Shown piece by piece: positions 8,179 through 16,799 of a DNA stretch of 64,000 bases. The DNA comes from Alphaproteobacteria bacterium (GTDB lineage Bacteria > Pseudomonadota > Alphaproteobacteria > Kiloniellales > DSM-21159), in contig JAUILQ010000027.1 in the NCBI GenBank assembly GCA_030433005.1, forward strand, positions 1 to 64,000, read 5' to 3'. Both the position numbers and the translations under genes were made by a program. The first letter of the stretch is position 1, and each line of letters opens with the position of its first letter. Under the pieces are notes generated by a model, which worked only from the letters and a program-made list of their open reading frames with translations, was not told where the DNA came from and searched no databases.

Positions 8179-10191
8179 ATGAGCCTCGACTTCCTCTCGC
8201 CCGAGCTCGGCCTCTTCGCGCTGCTGCTGGCGACCGCCGTCTCGCTGGTCCAGGGCAGCCTGCCGGTGGTCGGCGCGGCGCGCGGGCGTGCCGGCTGGAT
8301 GGCGGTCGGCCAGCCGGCCGCCGTGGCCGTGCTGGCCTGCGTCGCGCTGTCCTTCGCCTGCCTGGTCAAGGCCTACGTGGTCAGCGACTTCACGGTGCTG
8401 AACGTCGTCCAGAACTCGCATTCCTCGAAGCCGCTGCTCTACAAGATCACCGGCGCCTGGGGGAACCACGAGGGCTCGATGGTTCTGTGGATCCTGATCC
8501 TGGCGCTGTTCGGCGCCGCGGTCGCGGTCTTCGGCGGCAACCTGCCGCCCAGCCTGCGCGCCCGGGTGCTCGGCGTGCAGGCCTGGATCTCGCTGGGCTT
8601 CCTCAGCTTCACCCTGCTGACCTCGAACCCCTTCGAGCGGATCTTCCCGCCGCCGGCCAACGGCCAGGACCTCAACCCGCTGCTGCAGGACCCCGGCCTC
8701 GCCTTCCACCCGCCGATGCTCTACACGGGCTACGTCGGCTTCTCGATCGTCTTCGCCTTCGCCGTCGCCGCGCTGCTCGAGGGCCGGGTCGACGCCGCCT
8801 GGGCCCGCTGGGTGCGGCCCTGGACGCTGGCCGCCTGGACCTTCCTGACCGGCGGCATCGCGCTCGGCTCCTGGTGGGCCTACTACGAGCTCGGCTGGGG
8901 CGGCTGGTGGTTCTGGGACCCGGTCGAGAACGTCTCCTTCATGCCCTGGCTGCTCGGCACCGCGCTGCTGCACTCGGCGATCGTCGTCGAGAAGCGCGAC
9001 GCGCTGAAGGCCTGGACCATCCTGCTGGCGATCCTGACCTTCTCGCTCAGCCTGATCGGCACCTTCATCGTGCGTTCGGGCCTGCTGACCTCCGTGCACT
9101 CCTTCGCCGTCGATCCCGAGCGCGGCCTCTACATCCTGATGCTGCTGGCGATCGCCATCGGCGGCTCGCTGCTGCTCTTCGCCTTCCGCGCGCCCACGCT
9201 CAAGGCCGGCGGGCTGTTCGCGCCGGTCAGCCGCGAGGGCGGCCTGGTGCTCAACAACCTGCTGCTCGGCACGGCCTGCGCCACGGTCTTCATCGGCACG
9301 CTCTACCCGCTGTTCCTGGAGGCCTTCGGCGGCGGCCGCGTCTCTGTCGGGCCGCCGTTCTACAACCTGACCTTCGTGCCGCTGATGATGCCGCTGTTCC
9401 TGGTCATGGGCGCCGGGCTGCTGCTGCCCTGGAAGCGCGCCGACCTGGCCGGGGTGCTCGGCCGGCTGAAGCTGGCCATCGGCGGCTCCGTGGTCGCCGC
9501 CCTGGCCGCGCTCTGGCTGCTCGACGGCACGCCGGTGCTGGCGATGCTGTGGATAGGCCTGGCGGTCTGGCTGGCGCTCGGCACGCTGACCGAGTTCGCC
9601 GAGCGCATCCGACTGTTCCGCGGGCCCGTCGGCGAGAGCTGGCGGCGCGCGCGCCAGCTGCCGCGCAGCGCCTACGGCGCGACCCTGGGGCACTTCGGCC
9701 TGGCGGTCGTGCTGGCCGGCATCATCGGCGCCTCGATCGGCAAGCAGGAGGTCGTCGAGTCGCTGCGCCCGGGCGAGACCCTGGAGCTGGCCGGCTACAG
9801 CTACGCCTTCGAGGGGGTCGAGCGCACGCGCGGCCCGAACTGGGCCGCCGACACCGCGACCTTCGCCGTCACCCGCGAGGGCGCGCCGGTCGCCAGGCTG
9901 ACGCCGGAGCGGCGGCTCTACCCGGTGACCGAGCGCACGACCACCGAGGCGGCGATCCACACCACCGGCCTCGTCGACCTCTACGCCGTGATCGGCGAGC
10001 CGGCCGAGGGCGAGCAGGGCGCCTGGGTCGTGCGGCTCTACCACGAGCCGCTGGTGCCCTGGATGTGGGCCGGCGCGCTGATCCTGATGCTCGGCGGCCT
10101 GCTGTCGCTGTCGGACCGGCGGCTGCGCGTCGGCGCGCCGCGGCGCGCCCCGGCCGGCCGCGGCGCCGGCCAGGCGCAGCCGGCGGAGTAG
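8179..10191 (+). CDS. ccmF: Cytochrome c heme lyase subunit CcmF
   Basis: Large inner-membrane component of the heme ligase that attaches heme to CxxCH of apocytochromes c. The 670-residue product has about 14-15 hydrophobic segments, the WWD domain WGGWWFWDPVENVSFMPW at about 240-257, WGNHEGS at 94-100 and H177 in FHPPMLYTGY. The C-terminal periplasmic domain precedes the last helix (LVPWMWAGALILMLGGLL). Length and order are those of System I. A very long open frame on the opposite strand here is a high-GC artefact and is not annotated. Confidence 0.96.
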   Translation: MSLDFLSPELGLFALLLATAVSLVQGSLPVVGAARGRAGWMAVGQPAAVAVLACVALSFACLVKAYVVSDFTVLNVVQNSHSSKPLLYKITGAWGNHEGSMVLWILILALFGAAVAVFGGNLPPSLRARVLGVQAWISLGFLSFTLLTSNPFERIFPPPANGQDLNPLLQDPGLAFHPPMLYTGYVGFSIVFAFAVAALLEGRVDAAWARWVRPWTLAAWTFLTGGIALGSWWAYYELGWGGWWFWDPVENVSFMPWLLGTALLHSAIVVEKRDALKAWTILLAILTFSLSLIGTFIVRSGLLTSVHSFAVDPERGLYILMLLAIAIGGSLLLFAFRAPTLKAGGLFAPVSREGGLVLNNLLLGTACATVFIGTLYPLFLEAFGGGRVSVGPPFYNLTFVPLMMPLFLVMGAGLLLPWKRADLAGVLGRLKLAIGGSVVAALAALWLLDGTPVLAMLWIGLAVWLALGTLTEFAERIRLFRGPVGESWRRARQLPRSAYGATLGHFGLAVVLAGIIGASIGKQEVVESLRPGETLELAGYSYAFEGVERTRGPNWAADTATFAVTREGAPVARLTPERRLYPVTERTTTEAAIHTTGLVDLYAVIGEPAEGEQGAWVVRLYHEPLVPWMWAGALILMLGGLLSLSDRRLRVGAPRRAPAGRGAGQAQPAE

Positions 10192-10197
10192 GGCCCC

Positions 10198-10746
10198 ATG
10201 AAGCTGCGGATCCTGCTCGGCGCGCTGCCGCTCGCCGTCTTCCTGGCCGCCGCCGGGTTCTTCCTCTGGGGCCTCGATCCCGAGCGCGACCCCAGCGAGA
10301 TTCCCTCGGCGCTGGTCGGCGCGCCGGCGCCGGCCTTCGAGCTCGGCCCGATCCCGGGCTCCGGGGGCCAGGGCCTGGCGACCGTCGACCTGGTCGGGCA
10401 GGGGCCGACGCTGGTCAACGTCTGGGCCTCCTGGTGCGTGCCCTGCCGGGCCGAGCACGAGGTGCTGACCCAGCTCGCCGAAGAGCGCGGCGTGCGGCTG
10501 GTCGGCATCGACTACAAGGACAAGCCCGATGACGCCCTGGCCTACCTGGCCGAGCTCGGCGACCCCTACGAGCGCATCGGCGCCGACCGCGAGGGCCGGG
10601 TCGGCATCGACTGGGGCATCTCGGGCGTGCCCGAGACCTTCGTGGTCGACGGCGAGGGGCAGGTGGTCTACCGCCACGTCGGTCCGATCGCGCCGGCCCA
10701 GGTCGAGGAAGACATCCTGCCGGCCCTGGAGCGCGCCGGGCGATGA
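10198..10746 (+). CDS. ccmG: Thiol:disulfide interchange protein CcmG/DsbE
   Basis: Membrane-anchored periplasmic thioredoxin-like protein that reduces apocytochrome or CcmH disulfides before heme attachment. The 182-residue product has an N-terminal anchor (about 4-25) and the active site WCVPC at 79-83, followed by a thioredoxin fold ending in the cis-proline segment GVPETFVVD. The stop overlaps the start of ccmH by four bases. Confidence 0.95.
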   Translation: MKLRILLGALPLAVFLAAAGFFLWGLDPERDPSEIPSALVGAPAPAFELGPIPGSGGQGLATVDLVGQGPTLVNVWASWCVPCRAEHEVLTQLAEERGVRLVGIDYKDKPDDALAYLAELGDPYERIGADREGRVGIDWGISGVPETFVVDGEGQVVYRHVGPIAPAQVEEDILPALERAGR

Positions 10747-11267
10747 GGCGACACCTCGTCCCGTTCCGGCGCGTCGCCGCGCCGCTGCTGATGGCGGCCG
10801 CCCTGCTGGCGCCGCTCGCGGCCGGCGCCGTGCTGCCGGGCGAGCGCCTGGAGGATCCGGCGCTGGAAACGCGGGCGCGCGAGCTGTCGGCCGAGATCCG
10901 CTGCGTCGTCTGCCAGAACGAATCGATCGACTCCTCCGAGGCCGGCATCGCGCGCGACCTGCGGGTGCTGATCCGCGAGCGCCTGCAGGCCGGCGACAGC
11001 GACGCCGAGGTCAAGGATTTCCTGGTCGCGCGCTACGGCGACTACGTGCTGCTGCGCCCGCCCTTCGCCAGCTACACCCTGCTGCTCTGGCTCGGGCCGG
11101 CGCTGGTGCTGCTGATCGGCGGCGTCGGGGCGGCGGTCTACCTGCGCAGCCAGCCGCGCACGACGGCGCCGGCGACGGCGCTCTCCGCGGCCGAGCGCGC
11201 GCGGCTCGCCGAGCTGACCGGCGAGGGCGGGCCCGACCGTCGGTCGTCGGGGCGCGAGGGGCGATGA
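10743..11267 (+). CDS. ccmH: Cytochrome c maturation protein CcmH
   Basis: Periplasmic thiol oxidoreductase partner of CcmF and CcmG. The 174-residue product has a signal/anchor (about 10-29), the family motif RCVVCQNES with C54 and C57, and a C-terminal helix (LLLWLGPALVLLIGGVGAAVYL) that anchors it in the membrane. It corresponds to the N-terminal CcmH domain; the TPR part found in E. coli CcmH is encoded separately as ccmI, the usual alphaproteobacterial arrangement. Starts and stops overlap both neighbours. Confidence 0.95.
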   Translation: MRRHLVPFRRVAAPLLMAAALLAPLAAGAVLPGERLEDPALETRARELSAEIRCVVCQNESIDSSEAGIARDLRVLIRERLQAGDSDAEVKDFLVARYGDYVLLRPPFASYTLLLWLGPALVLLIGGVGAAVYLRSQPRTTAPATALSAAERARLAELTGEGGPDRRSSGREGR

Positions 11268-12445
11268 CGGCGTTCCTGGTCTCCGCCGCCGTGCTGGCCC
11301 TGCTGGTCACGGCCGTGCTGGTCTGGCCGCTGCTGCGCCGCACGCGCGCCGTCGCCGCGCGGCGCGACTACGATTTGGCGATCTACCGCGACCAGCTCGC
11401 CGAGATCGAGCGCGACCGCGGCCGCGGCGTGATCGACGAGACCGAGGCCGAGGCCGCGCGCCTGGAGGTCCAGCGCCGGCTGCTCGCCGCCGACCGCCAG
11501 GACGCCGAGGGCGTCGCCGCGGCCGGCGCGCCCGGCCGGACCCGCGACTGGTTCCTGCCGGCGGCGGTCGCGCTGCTGGTGCCGGGGCTGAGCCTCGGCG
11601 CCTACCTGATGATCGGCCGGCCGGACGTGCCCTCGATCGATTTCGCCGAGCAGCAGGCGGCGACCTCCGACATGGCCGGCCTGGCCGAGACGCTGCGCGG
11701 CCGGCTCCAGGCCGAGCCCGACAACCCCGACGGCTGGGAGCTGCTCGGCCGCACCTACCTGCAGCTCGACCGCCCGCAGGCGGCGGCCGAGGCCTTCCGC
11801 TCGGCGCTCGCCTTCGGCGGCGATTCCGGCCGGCTCAACGCCTCGCTCGGCGAGGCCCTGGTCGCCGCCGGCGGCGGCGCCGTCGGCAGCGAGGCGCGCG
11901 CCGCCTTCGCGCGCGCCCTGCAGGCCGATTCCCGCGACCCGCGGGCGCGCTACTACGCCGGCCTCGCGATGATCCAGGACGGCCGCCGGCGGGAGGGCCT
12001 GGGGCTGTGGCAGCAGCTCGTCGACGACAGCCCGCCCGAGGCGCCCTGGCTGCCCATGCTGCGCCGCTCGATCGCCGAGGTCGCGGGCCAGGGCGCGGGC
12101 CAGCCGACGGGCGAGGGCGCGACCCCGCCGGCGGCGGGCGAAGCCGGCCCGCCGCCGCCCGGTCCGACGCGCCAGGACGTCGAGGCCGCGAGCGAGATGA
12201 GCGAGGAGGAGCGCGCCGCCTTCATCCGCTCGATGGTCGAGCGCATGGCCGCGCGCCTCGAGGAGGAGCCCGGCGACGTCGAGGGCTGGCTGCGCCTGGC
12301 CCGCGCCCGCCAGGTGCTCGGCGAGACCGAGGCGGCGGTCGCCGCCCTGCGCAGCGCGCAGGAGCAGCTCGACGGGCAGCCCGCCGACGACGCTCTGCGC
12401 CAGCGCGTCGAGCAGGCCCTGCGCGCGCTCGGCGCCACCCCCTGA
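11264..12445 (+). CDS. ccmI: Cytochrome c maturation protein CcmI (TPR chaperone)
   Basis: Inner-membrane protein whose periplasmic TPR domain holds apocytochrome c for the heme ligase. The 393-residue product begins with a short helix (about 3-24), then a charged cytoplasmic loop with DYDLAIYRDQLAEIERD, a second helix (WFLPAAVALLVPGLSLGAYL, about 92-111) and TPR repeats from about 140. These include PDGWELLGRTYLQLDRPQAA and, near the C-terminus, VEGWLRLARARQVLGETEAA. The ATG at 11264 overlaps the ccmH stop. This is the last ccm gene; the binding protein that follows starts 23 bases after the stop, so read-through is possible. Confidence 0.93.
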   Translation: MTAFLVSAAVLALLVTAVLVWPLLRRTRAVAARRDYDLAIYRDQLAEIERDRGRGVIDETEAEAARLEVQRRLLAADRQDAEGVAAAGAPGRTRDWFLPAAVALLVPGLSLGAYLMIGRPDVPSIDFAEQQAATSDMAGLAETLRGRLQAEPDNPDGWELLGRTYLQLDRPQAAAEAFRSALAFGGDSGRLNASLGEALVAAGGGAVGSEARAAFARALQADSRDPRARYYAGLAMIQDGRRREGLGLWQQLVDDSPPEAPWLPMLRRSIAEVAGQGAGQPTGEGATPPAAGEAGPPPPGPTRQDVEAASEMSEEERAAFIRSMVERMAARLEEEPGDVEGWLRLARARQVLGETEAAVAALRSAQEQLDGQPADDALRQRVEQALRALGATP

Positions 12446-12468
12446 CCGCCTTTCCGGGAGCTTCCCCG

Positions 12469-13275
12469 ATGCGCCTCCTCGGACTCGCCGCCTGCGTTCT
12501 CGCCGCCTGCGTTCTCGCCCTCGCTTTCCTCGGGAGGCCGGCGGCCGCCGAGACGGTGCGGATCGGCACCGAGGGCGCCTATCCGCCGTTCAACTACATC
12601 GACGCCGAGGGCCGACTGCGCGGCTTCGACATCGAGATCGCCGAGGCGCTCTGCGCGGCCGCCGGCTTCGACTGCGAGTTCGTGATCCAGGACTGGGACG
12701 GCATGATTCCCGGCCTGCTGGCGCGCAAGTACGACGCCGTCGTCGCCTCGATGTCGATCACCGAGCAGCGCGAGGAGGTCGTCGACTTCACGCGCAGCTA
12801 CTACGACACCCCGGCCAAGTTCGTGAAGCCCGACGCGCTCGACCTCGCGATCCCGCAGGCGCTGCCGGCGATGAACGCCGCGCTGGCCGGGCTGCGCGTC
12901 GGCGTGCAGCGCGCCTCCAGCCACGAGCGCTTCGTGCGCGCCGAGCTGCCCGACGCCGAGGCGGTGACCTACGCGACCCTGGAGGAGGCCTGGCTCGACC
13001 TCGAGAGCGGGCGGCTCGACCTGGTGGTCGCCGACTCCGTGGTGCTGCTCGAGGGCTTCCTGAAGACGCCGGCGGGCGAGGGCTTCGGCTTCGCCGGCCC
13101 GAATCTCTCGATTCCCGAGTACCACGGCCGCGGCGCCGGCATCGCCGTGCGGCCCGGCGACGACGCGCTGCGCGAGGCCTTCGACGCGGCGATCGCCCAG
13201 ATCCGCTCGGACGGCACCTACCAGGCGATCAGCCGCCGCTACTTCGAGTTCGAGGTCTTCGACGCCGACCGGTGA
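12469..13275 (+). CDS. Polar amino-acid ABC transporter periplasmic binding protein (paralog 1)
   Basis: Periplasmic receptor of the ArgT/HisJ type, probably for basic or other polar amino acids. The 268-residue product has a signal peptide (cleavage near AAA-ETVR) and family motifs IGTEGAYPPFNYID, GFDIEIAEALC, SMSITEQREEVVDF and RSDGTYQAISRRYF. A CGGGAG ribosome site precedes the ATG. It is closely similar along its whole length to the binding protein at 14305, on the other side of the ATPase gene. The signal peptide contains a perfect 15-bp tandem duplication (12486-12515). The exact ligand cannot be read. Confidence 0.9.
   Translation: MRLLGLAACVLAACVLALAFLGRPAAAETVRIGTEGAYPPFNYIDAEGRLRGFDIEIAEALCAAAGFDCEFVIQDWDGMIPGLLARKYDAVVASMSITEQREEVVDFTRSYYDTPAKFVKPDALDLAIPQALPAMNAALAGLRVGVQRASSHERFVRAELPDAEAVTYATLEEAWLDLESGRLDLVVADSVVLLEGFLKTPAGEGFGFAGPNLSIPEYHGRGAGIAVRPGDDALREAFDAAIAQIRSDGTYQAISRRYFEFEVFDADR
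12486..12515 (+). repeat. 15-bp perfect tandem duplication within a signal-peptide region
   Basis: Two identical 15-base units (12486-12500, 12501-12515) encode the repeated signal-peptide residues around LAACVLAACVLA. The repeat keeps the frame, so it only lengthens the hydrophobic core. Confidence 0.85.
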
Positions 13276-13378
13276 CGGCCGCTGCCCGCGTTGCGGGCGT
13301 CGGGGCGCCGTGCGGGCGAGGCCCTGCAATCGTCGGATGAAAGCGCACGGCCTGCGCCTCCAGGCACGGGCTTTTCGC

Positions 13379-13405
13379 TTGGCAGCCTTGCAAGCGAGCT
13401 ACTAA
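13379..13405 (+). promoter_or_regulatory. Possible sigma70 promoter of the amino-acid ABC operon
   Basis: A TTGGCA box (13379-13384) and TACTAA (13400-13405) lie 15 bases apart in the 220-base gap before the ATPase gene. The spacing is short and the -10 box is weak. Nothing else of note is seen in this gap. Confidence 0.25.
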
Positions 13406-13496
13406 CGTTCGCAGGCGTCACGGCACCGGGCCGACAAGGCGCCGCCCGCAGGCGGCCGACGCGACGGCGGGGGCCGGACTGAGGAGTTCGAGGGGC

Positions 13497-14267
13497 ATGC
13501 CAGACGGCGCCGCAGCGCTGGTCGTCGACGATCTGCACAAGTCGTTCGGTCCGCTCGAGGTGCTCAAGGGCGTCTCGCTGACCGCGCGCGACGGCGACGT
13601 GATCGCGATGATCGGCTCCTCGGGGTCCGGCAAGTCGACCTTTCTGCGCTGCATCAACCTGCTCGAGGTCCCGGACTCCGGCACGATCACGCTGCGCGGC
13701 GAGACGATCCGCATGGTGGAGGGCCGCCACGGCGGCCGGCCCGAGGACCGTCGCCAGGTCGACCGCCTGCGCACGCGCCTCGGCATGGTCTTCCAGCAGT
13801 TCAACCTCTGGAGCCACATGACCGTGCTCGAGAACGTCATCGAGGCGCCGGTGCACGTGCTCAAGCGGCCCAAGGCGGAGGCGGTCGAGAGCGCGCTGGC
13901 GCTGCTCGACAAGGTCGGCATCGCCGACAAGCGCGACCACTATCCCTCGCACCTCTCCGGCGGTCAGCAGCAGCGCGCGGCGATCGCCCGCGCCCTGGCC
14001 ATGGAGCCCGAGGTCATGCTGTTCGACGAGCCGACCTCGGCGCTCGACCCCGAGCTGGTCGGCGAGGTGCTGCGCGTGATCCGGCAACTCGCCGAGGAGG
14101 GCCGCACCATGATCATCGTCACCCACGAGATGTCCTTCGCGCGCGACGTCGCGAGCGAGGTGCTGTTTCTCCACCAGGGGCGCATCGAGGAGCAGGGACC
14201 GCCGTCCCGGGTCTTCGAGAACCCCGCGTCGGAGCGCTGCCGGCAGTTCCTGGCAAGCAATCGGTGA
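13497..14267 (+). CDS. Polar amino-acid ABC transporter ATP-binding protein (HisP/GlnQ type)
   Basis: Cytoplasmic ATPase of the amino-acid importer formed with the two permeases at 15175 and 15864. The 256-residue product has Walker A GSSGSGKST at 40-48, Q-loop FQQFNLWSHMTVLENV, signature LSGGQQQR, Walker B VMLFDEPTSALD and the switch His in VTHEMSF. The FNLWSHMTVLEN stretch is typical of HisP-like ATPases. An ATG at 13497 has a GAGG ribosome site a few bases upstream. It lies between the two binding-protein paralogs in one transcriptional direction. Confidence 0.94.
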   Translation: MPDGAAALVVDDLHKSFGPLEVLKGVSLTARDGDVIAMIGSSGSGKSTFLRCINLLEVPDSGTITLRGETIRMVEGRHGGRPEDRRQVDRLRTRLGMVFQQFNLWSHMTVLENVIEAPVHVLKRPKAEAVESALALLDKVGIADKRDHYPSHLSGGQQQRAAIARALAMEPEVMLFDEPTSALDPELVGEVLRVIRQLAEEGRTMIIVTHEMSFARDVASEVLFLHQGRIEEQGPPSRVFENPASERCRQFLASNR

Positions 14268-14304
14268 GCTGGAAGAGCTCGGATAGAACAGGGAGTTGAA
14301 GAAG

Positions 14305-15114
14305 ATGCGCAAGCTGTTCGTCGCGCTGGCCGCCGTGGCCGCGATCGGTCTGGCCGCTGGCGGCCTGGCCGGAAGCGCCCAGGCGCAGATGAAGAAGGTC
14401 CTGATCGGTACGGAGGGCGCCTACCCGCCGTTCAACTACATCGACGAGGCCGGCAAGCTGCAGGGCTTCGATATCGAGATCGCCGAGGCGCTCTGCGCGG
14501 CGGCGAAGTTCGACTGCGAGTTCGTCGTGCAGGACTGGGACGGCATCATTCCCGGCCTGCTGGCCAAGAAGTACGACGCGATCATCGCCTCGATGTCGAT
14601 CACCGACAAGCGCAAGGAGGTCGTCGACTTCACCGACAAGTACTACAACACGCCGGCGAAGTTCGTCGCGCCGAAGGCGGCCGGGATGTCGATCCCGGAG
14701 GACCTCGCGGCGGCCAACGAGAAGCTCTCGGGCATGCGCGTCGGCGTGCAGCGCGCGACGATCCACGAGAACTTCCTGCGCGGCGAGTTCCCCGGCGTCG
14801 AGGTCGTGCCCTACGCGACCCAGGAAGAGGCGAACCTGGACCTGACCAACGGCCGCGTCGACTTGGTGATGGCCGATTCGGTGGCGCTGCTCGAGGGCTT
14901 CGTCAACACCGACGCCGGCCAGGACTACGAGTTCGTCGGCCCGGACTACAACGAGCCGGCCTACCACGGCGACGGCGCCGGCATCGCCATCCGCAAGGGC
15001 GAGGACGAGCTGCGTCAGGCCTTCAACGAGGCGATCGCCCAGATCCGCTCGGACGGCACCTACCAGACGATCAACGAGAAGTATTTCGACTTCGACGTCT
15101 ACGGCAAGGAGTGA
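14305..15114 (+). CDS. Polar amino-acid ABC transporter periplasmic binding protein (paralog 2)
   Basis: ArgT/HisJ-like periplasmic receptor, likely the main partner of the adjacent permeases. The 269-residue product has a clean signal peptide (MRKLFVALAAVAAIGLAAG, cleavage near AQA-QMKK) and the same motifs as paralog 1: IGTEGAYPPFNYID, GFDIEIAEALC, SMSITDKRKEVVDF and RSDGTYQTINEKYF. An ATG at 14305 is favoured over the in-frame TTG at 14296 because AGGGAG sits nine bases before the ATG. It is richer in Lys than paralog 1, consistent with divergence after duplication. Confidence 0.93.
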   Translation: MRKLFVALAAVAAIGLAAGGLAGSAQAQMKKVLIGTEGAYPPFNYIDEAGKLQGFDIEIAEALCAAAKFDCEFVVQDWDGIIPGLLAKKYDAIIASMSITDKRKEVVDFTDKYYNTPAKFVAPKAAGMSIPEDLAAANEKLSGMRVGVQRATIHENFLRGEFPGVEVVPYATQEEANLDLTNGRVDLVMADSVALLEGFVNTDAGQDYEFVGPDYNEPAYHGDGAGIAIRKGEDELRQAFNEAIAQIRSDGTYQTINEKYFDFDVYGKE

Positions 15115-15174
15115 CGGCGACGGCCCGGCGGCGCCCGGCTAGGGGCGCCGCCGGACCGCGCCTGAGCGCGTGAG

Positions 15175-15858
15175 ATGCTGCAGGGCTGGGGCGACGAGAT
15201 CCTGCGCGGGCTGGGCATGACCCTGCTCGTCGGCGGCTGCGCGATGGTCCTGGCCATCGTCATGGGCCTGCTCGGCGCCTGGGCCAAGCTGTCGCGCTCG
15301 GCCGTCGCGCGCGGCGCCGCGACGCTCTACACCACCGTCGTGCGCGGCGTGCCCGAGCTGCTGCTGATCCTGATCGTCTACTACGGCACGCCGACCGCGA
15401 TTCAGTCGCTCGCGAGCTCGTTCGGCCACGACATCCGGGTCGACTTCAATCCTTTCGTCGCCGGCGTCTCGACGATCGGCGTGATCTACGGCGCCTTCGC
15501 CACCGAGGTCTTCCGCGGCGCCTTCCTGGCGCTCGACAAGGGCCAGGCCGAGGCCGCGCGCGCCGTCGGCATGAGCCGTACCCTGGCGTTCCGGCGCGTC
15601 GTGCTGCCCCAGGTCTGGCGCTTCGCGCTGCCCGGGCTCGGCAACCTCTGGCTGGTGCTGATCAAGGCGACCGCGCTGATCTCGGTGATCCAGCTGACCG
15701 AGCTGCTGCGCTGGTCGGACATCGCGGCGCGCAACACCCGCGAGCCCTTCACCTTCTTCTTCGTCGCGGCCTGCCTCTACCTGCTGATCACCCTGGTCTC
15801 GCAGCTCGCGCTGCAGCGCGCCGAGGCCTGGGCGAACCGCGGCATCCGGCGGGGCTGA
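15175..15858 (+). CDS. Amino-acid ABC transporter permease (HisQ type)
   Basis: A 227-residue inner-membrane permease of the polar amino-acid family. It has about five helices and the EAA cytoplasmic loop GQAEAARAVGMS at about 123-134, continuing to VLPQVWRFALPG, which docks onto the ATPase. The VVRGVPELLLILIVYYGTP segment is typical of HisQ/ArtQ. It lies 60 bases after paralog 2 and five bases before the second permease, with which it should form a heterodimer. Confidence 0.93.
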   Translation: MLQGWGDEILRGLGMTLLVGGCAMVLAIVMGLLGAWAKLSRSAVARGAATLYTTVVRGVPELLLILIVYYGTPTAIQSLASSFGHDIRVDFNPFVAGVSTIGVIYGAFATEVFRGAFLALDKGQAEAARAVGMSRTLAFRRVVLPQVWRFALPGLGNLWLVLIKATALISVIQLTELLRWSDIAARNTREPFTFFFVAACLYLLITLVSQLALQRAEAWANRGIRRG

Positions 15859-15863
15859 GCGCG

Positions 15864-16658
15864 ATGGACCTCGACTTCCAGGCGCTCGCCGAAGGGCTGC
15901 CGCGCCGCCCGGTCGACCTGGCGGTGATCGTCGAATCGCTGCCGCAGATGCTCGACGGCCTGCTGCTGACGCTCGAGCTGACCCTCTTGTCGCTGGCCAT
16001 CGGCTTCGCCGCCTCGATCGGCCTGGCGCTGCTGCGCATCCAGCGCAACCCGCTGCTCTGGATGCCGGTCTACGGCTTCGTGTTCTTCTTTCGCGGGACG
16101 CCGCTGCTGGTGCAGATCTTCCTGGTCTACTACGGCAGCGGCCAGTTCCGCTTCGAGCTGATGGACCTCGGCCTCTGGACCTGGTTCCGCGACGCCTACT
16201 TCTGCGCCGTCTTCACGCTGACGCTGAACACCGCGGCCTACACCACGGAGATCCTGCGCGGCGCGATCCGGGCGGTGCCGTACGGCGAGGTCGAGGCGGC
16301 GCGCGCCTGCGGCATGTCGGGGGCGCTGCTCTACCGCCGGATCATCCTGCCCAAGGCCTTCCGCTTCGCGCTGCCGGCCTACTCGAACGAGGTGGTGTTC
16401 CTGTTCCAGGCGACCTCGCTGGTCTCGATCATCACGCTGATGGACCTGACCGGCGTCGCCCGCACCCTGGTCTCCCAGACCTTCGACGTCTACGAGATCT
16501 ACATCACCGCCGGCCTGCTGTACCTCGCGGTGACCTATGCGATCCTCGGCCTGTTCCGGCGCGTCGAGGACCGCTGGTCGGGCCACCTGCGCGACCCCCG
16601 GGAGACGCCGCCGAAGCGCCGCGGGCCGCTCGCCGGCATCGCCACCCCGATGCTCTGA
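15864..16658 (+). CDS. Amino-acid ABC transporter permease (HisM type)
   Basis: A 264-residue second permease of the polar amino-acid importer. The EAA loop GEVEAARACGMSGALLYRRI lies at about 141-160, and FFFRGTPLLVQIFLVYYG at about 74-91 is a family hallmark. The N-terminal 30 residues before the first helix are longer than in HisM. It is the last gene of the ABC operon; the following 140 bases hold an imperfect direct repeat and then the RiPP precursor gene. Confidence 0.93.
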   Translation: MDLDFQALAEGLPRRPVDLAVIVESLPQMLDGLLLTLELTLLSLAIGFAASIGLALLRIQRNPLLWMPVYGFVFFFRGTPLLVQIFLVYYGSGQFRFELMDLGLWTWFRDAYFCAVFTLTLNTAAYTTEILRGAIRAVPYGEVEAARACGMSGALLYRRIILPKAFRFALPAYSNEVVFLFQATSLVSIITLMDLTGVARTLVSQTFDVYEIYITAGLLYLAVTYAILGLFRRVEDRWSGHLRDPRETPPKRRGPLAGIATPML

Positions 16659-16662
16659 GAGC

Positions 16663-16701
16663 GCCGGACGGACGGCACGGGAAAGCCGACGGACGGTACG
16701 G
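16663..16701 (+). repeat. Imperfect direct repeat after the ABC operon
   Basis: Two related units of 17-18 bases (16663-16680, 16685-16701), each of the form GCC(G)GACGGACGG-Y-ACGG, lie just past the permease stop. Function unknown; it may be only low-complexity sequence. Confidence 0.4.
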
Positions 16702-16799
16702 CGGTATGCTCGTGGGCCTGCCAGACTGGGGCTGGGCCCGGCGCGCTTCGATCCGGGGGGCTGCCGGGGCCGCCGCGCGTGCAACTGCGAGGTGCCAGA

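Noticed and set aside
7534..10677. Very long open frame opposite ccmF/ccmG on the minus strand
   Set aside because: Its translation is Arg/Gln/Gly/Ala-rich low-complexity without domains, and it lies exactly antisense to well-recognised ccm genes. It is a by-product of G/C at third positions.
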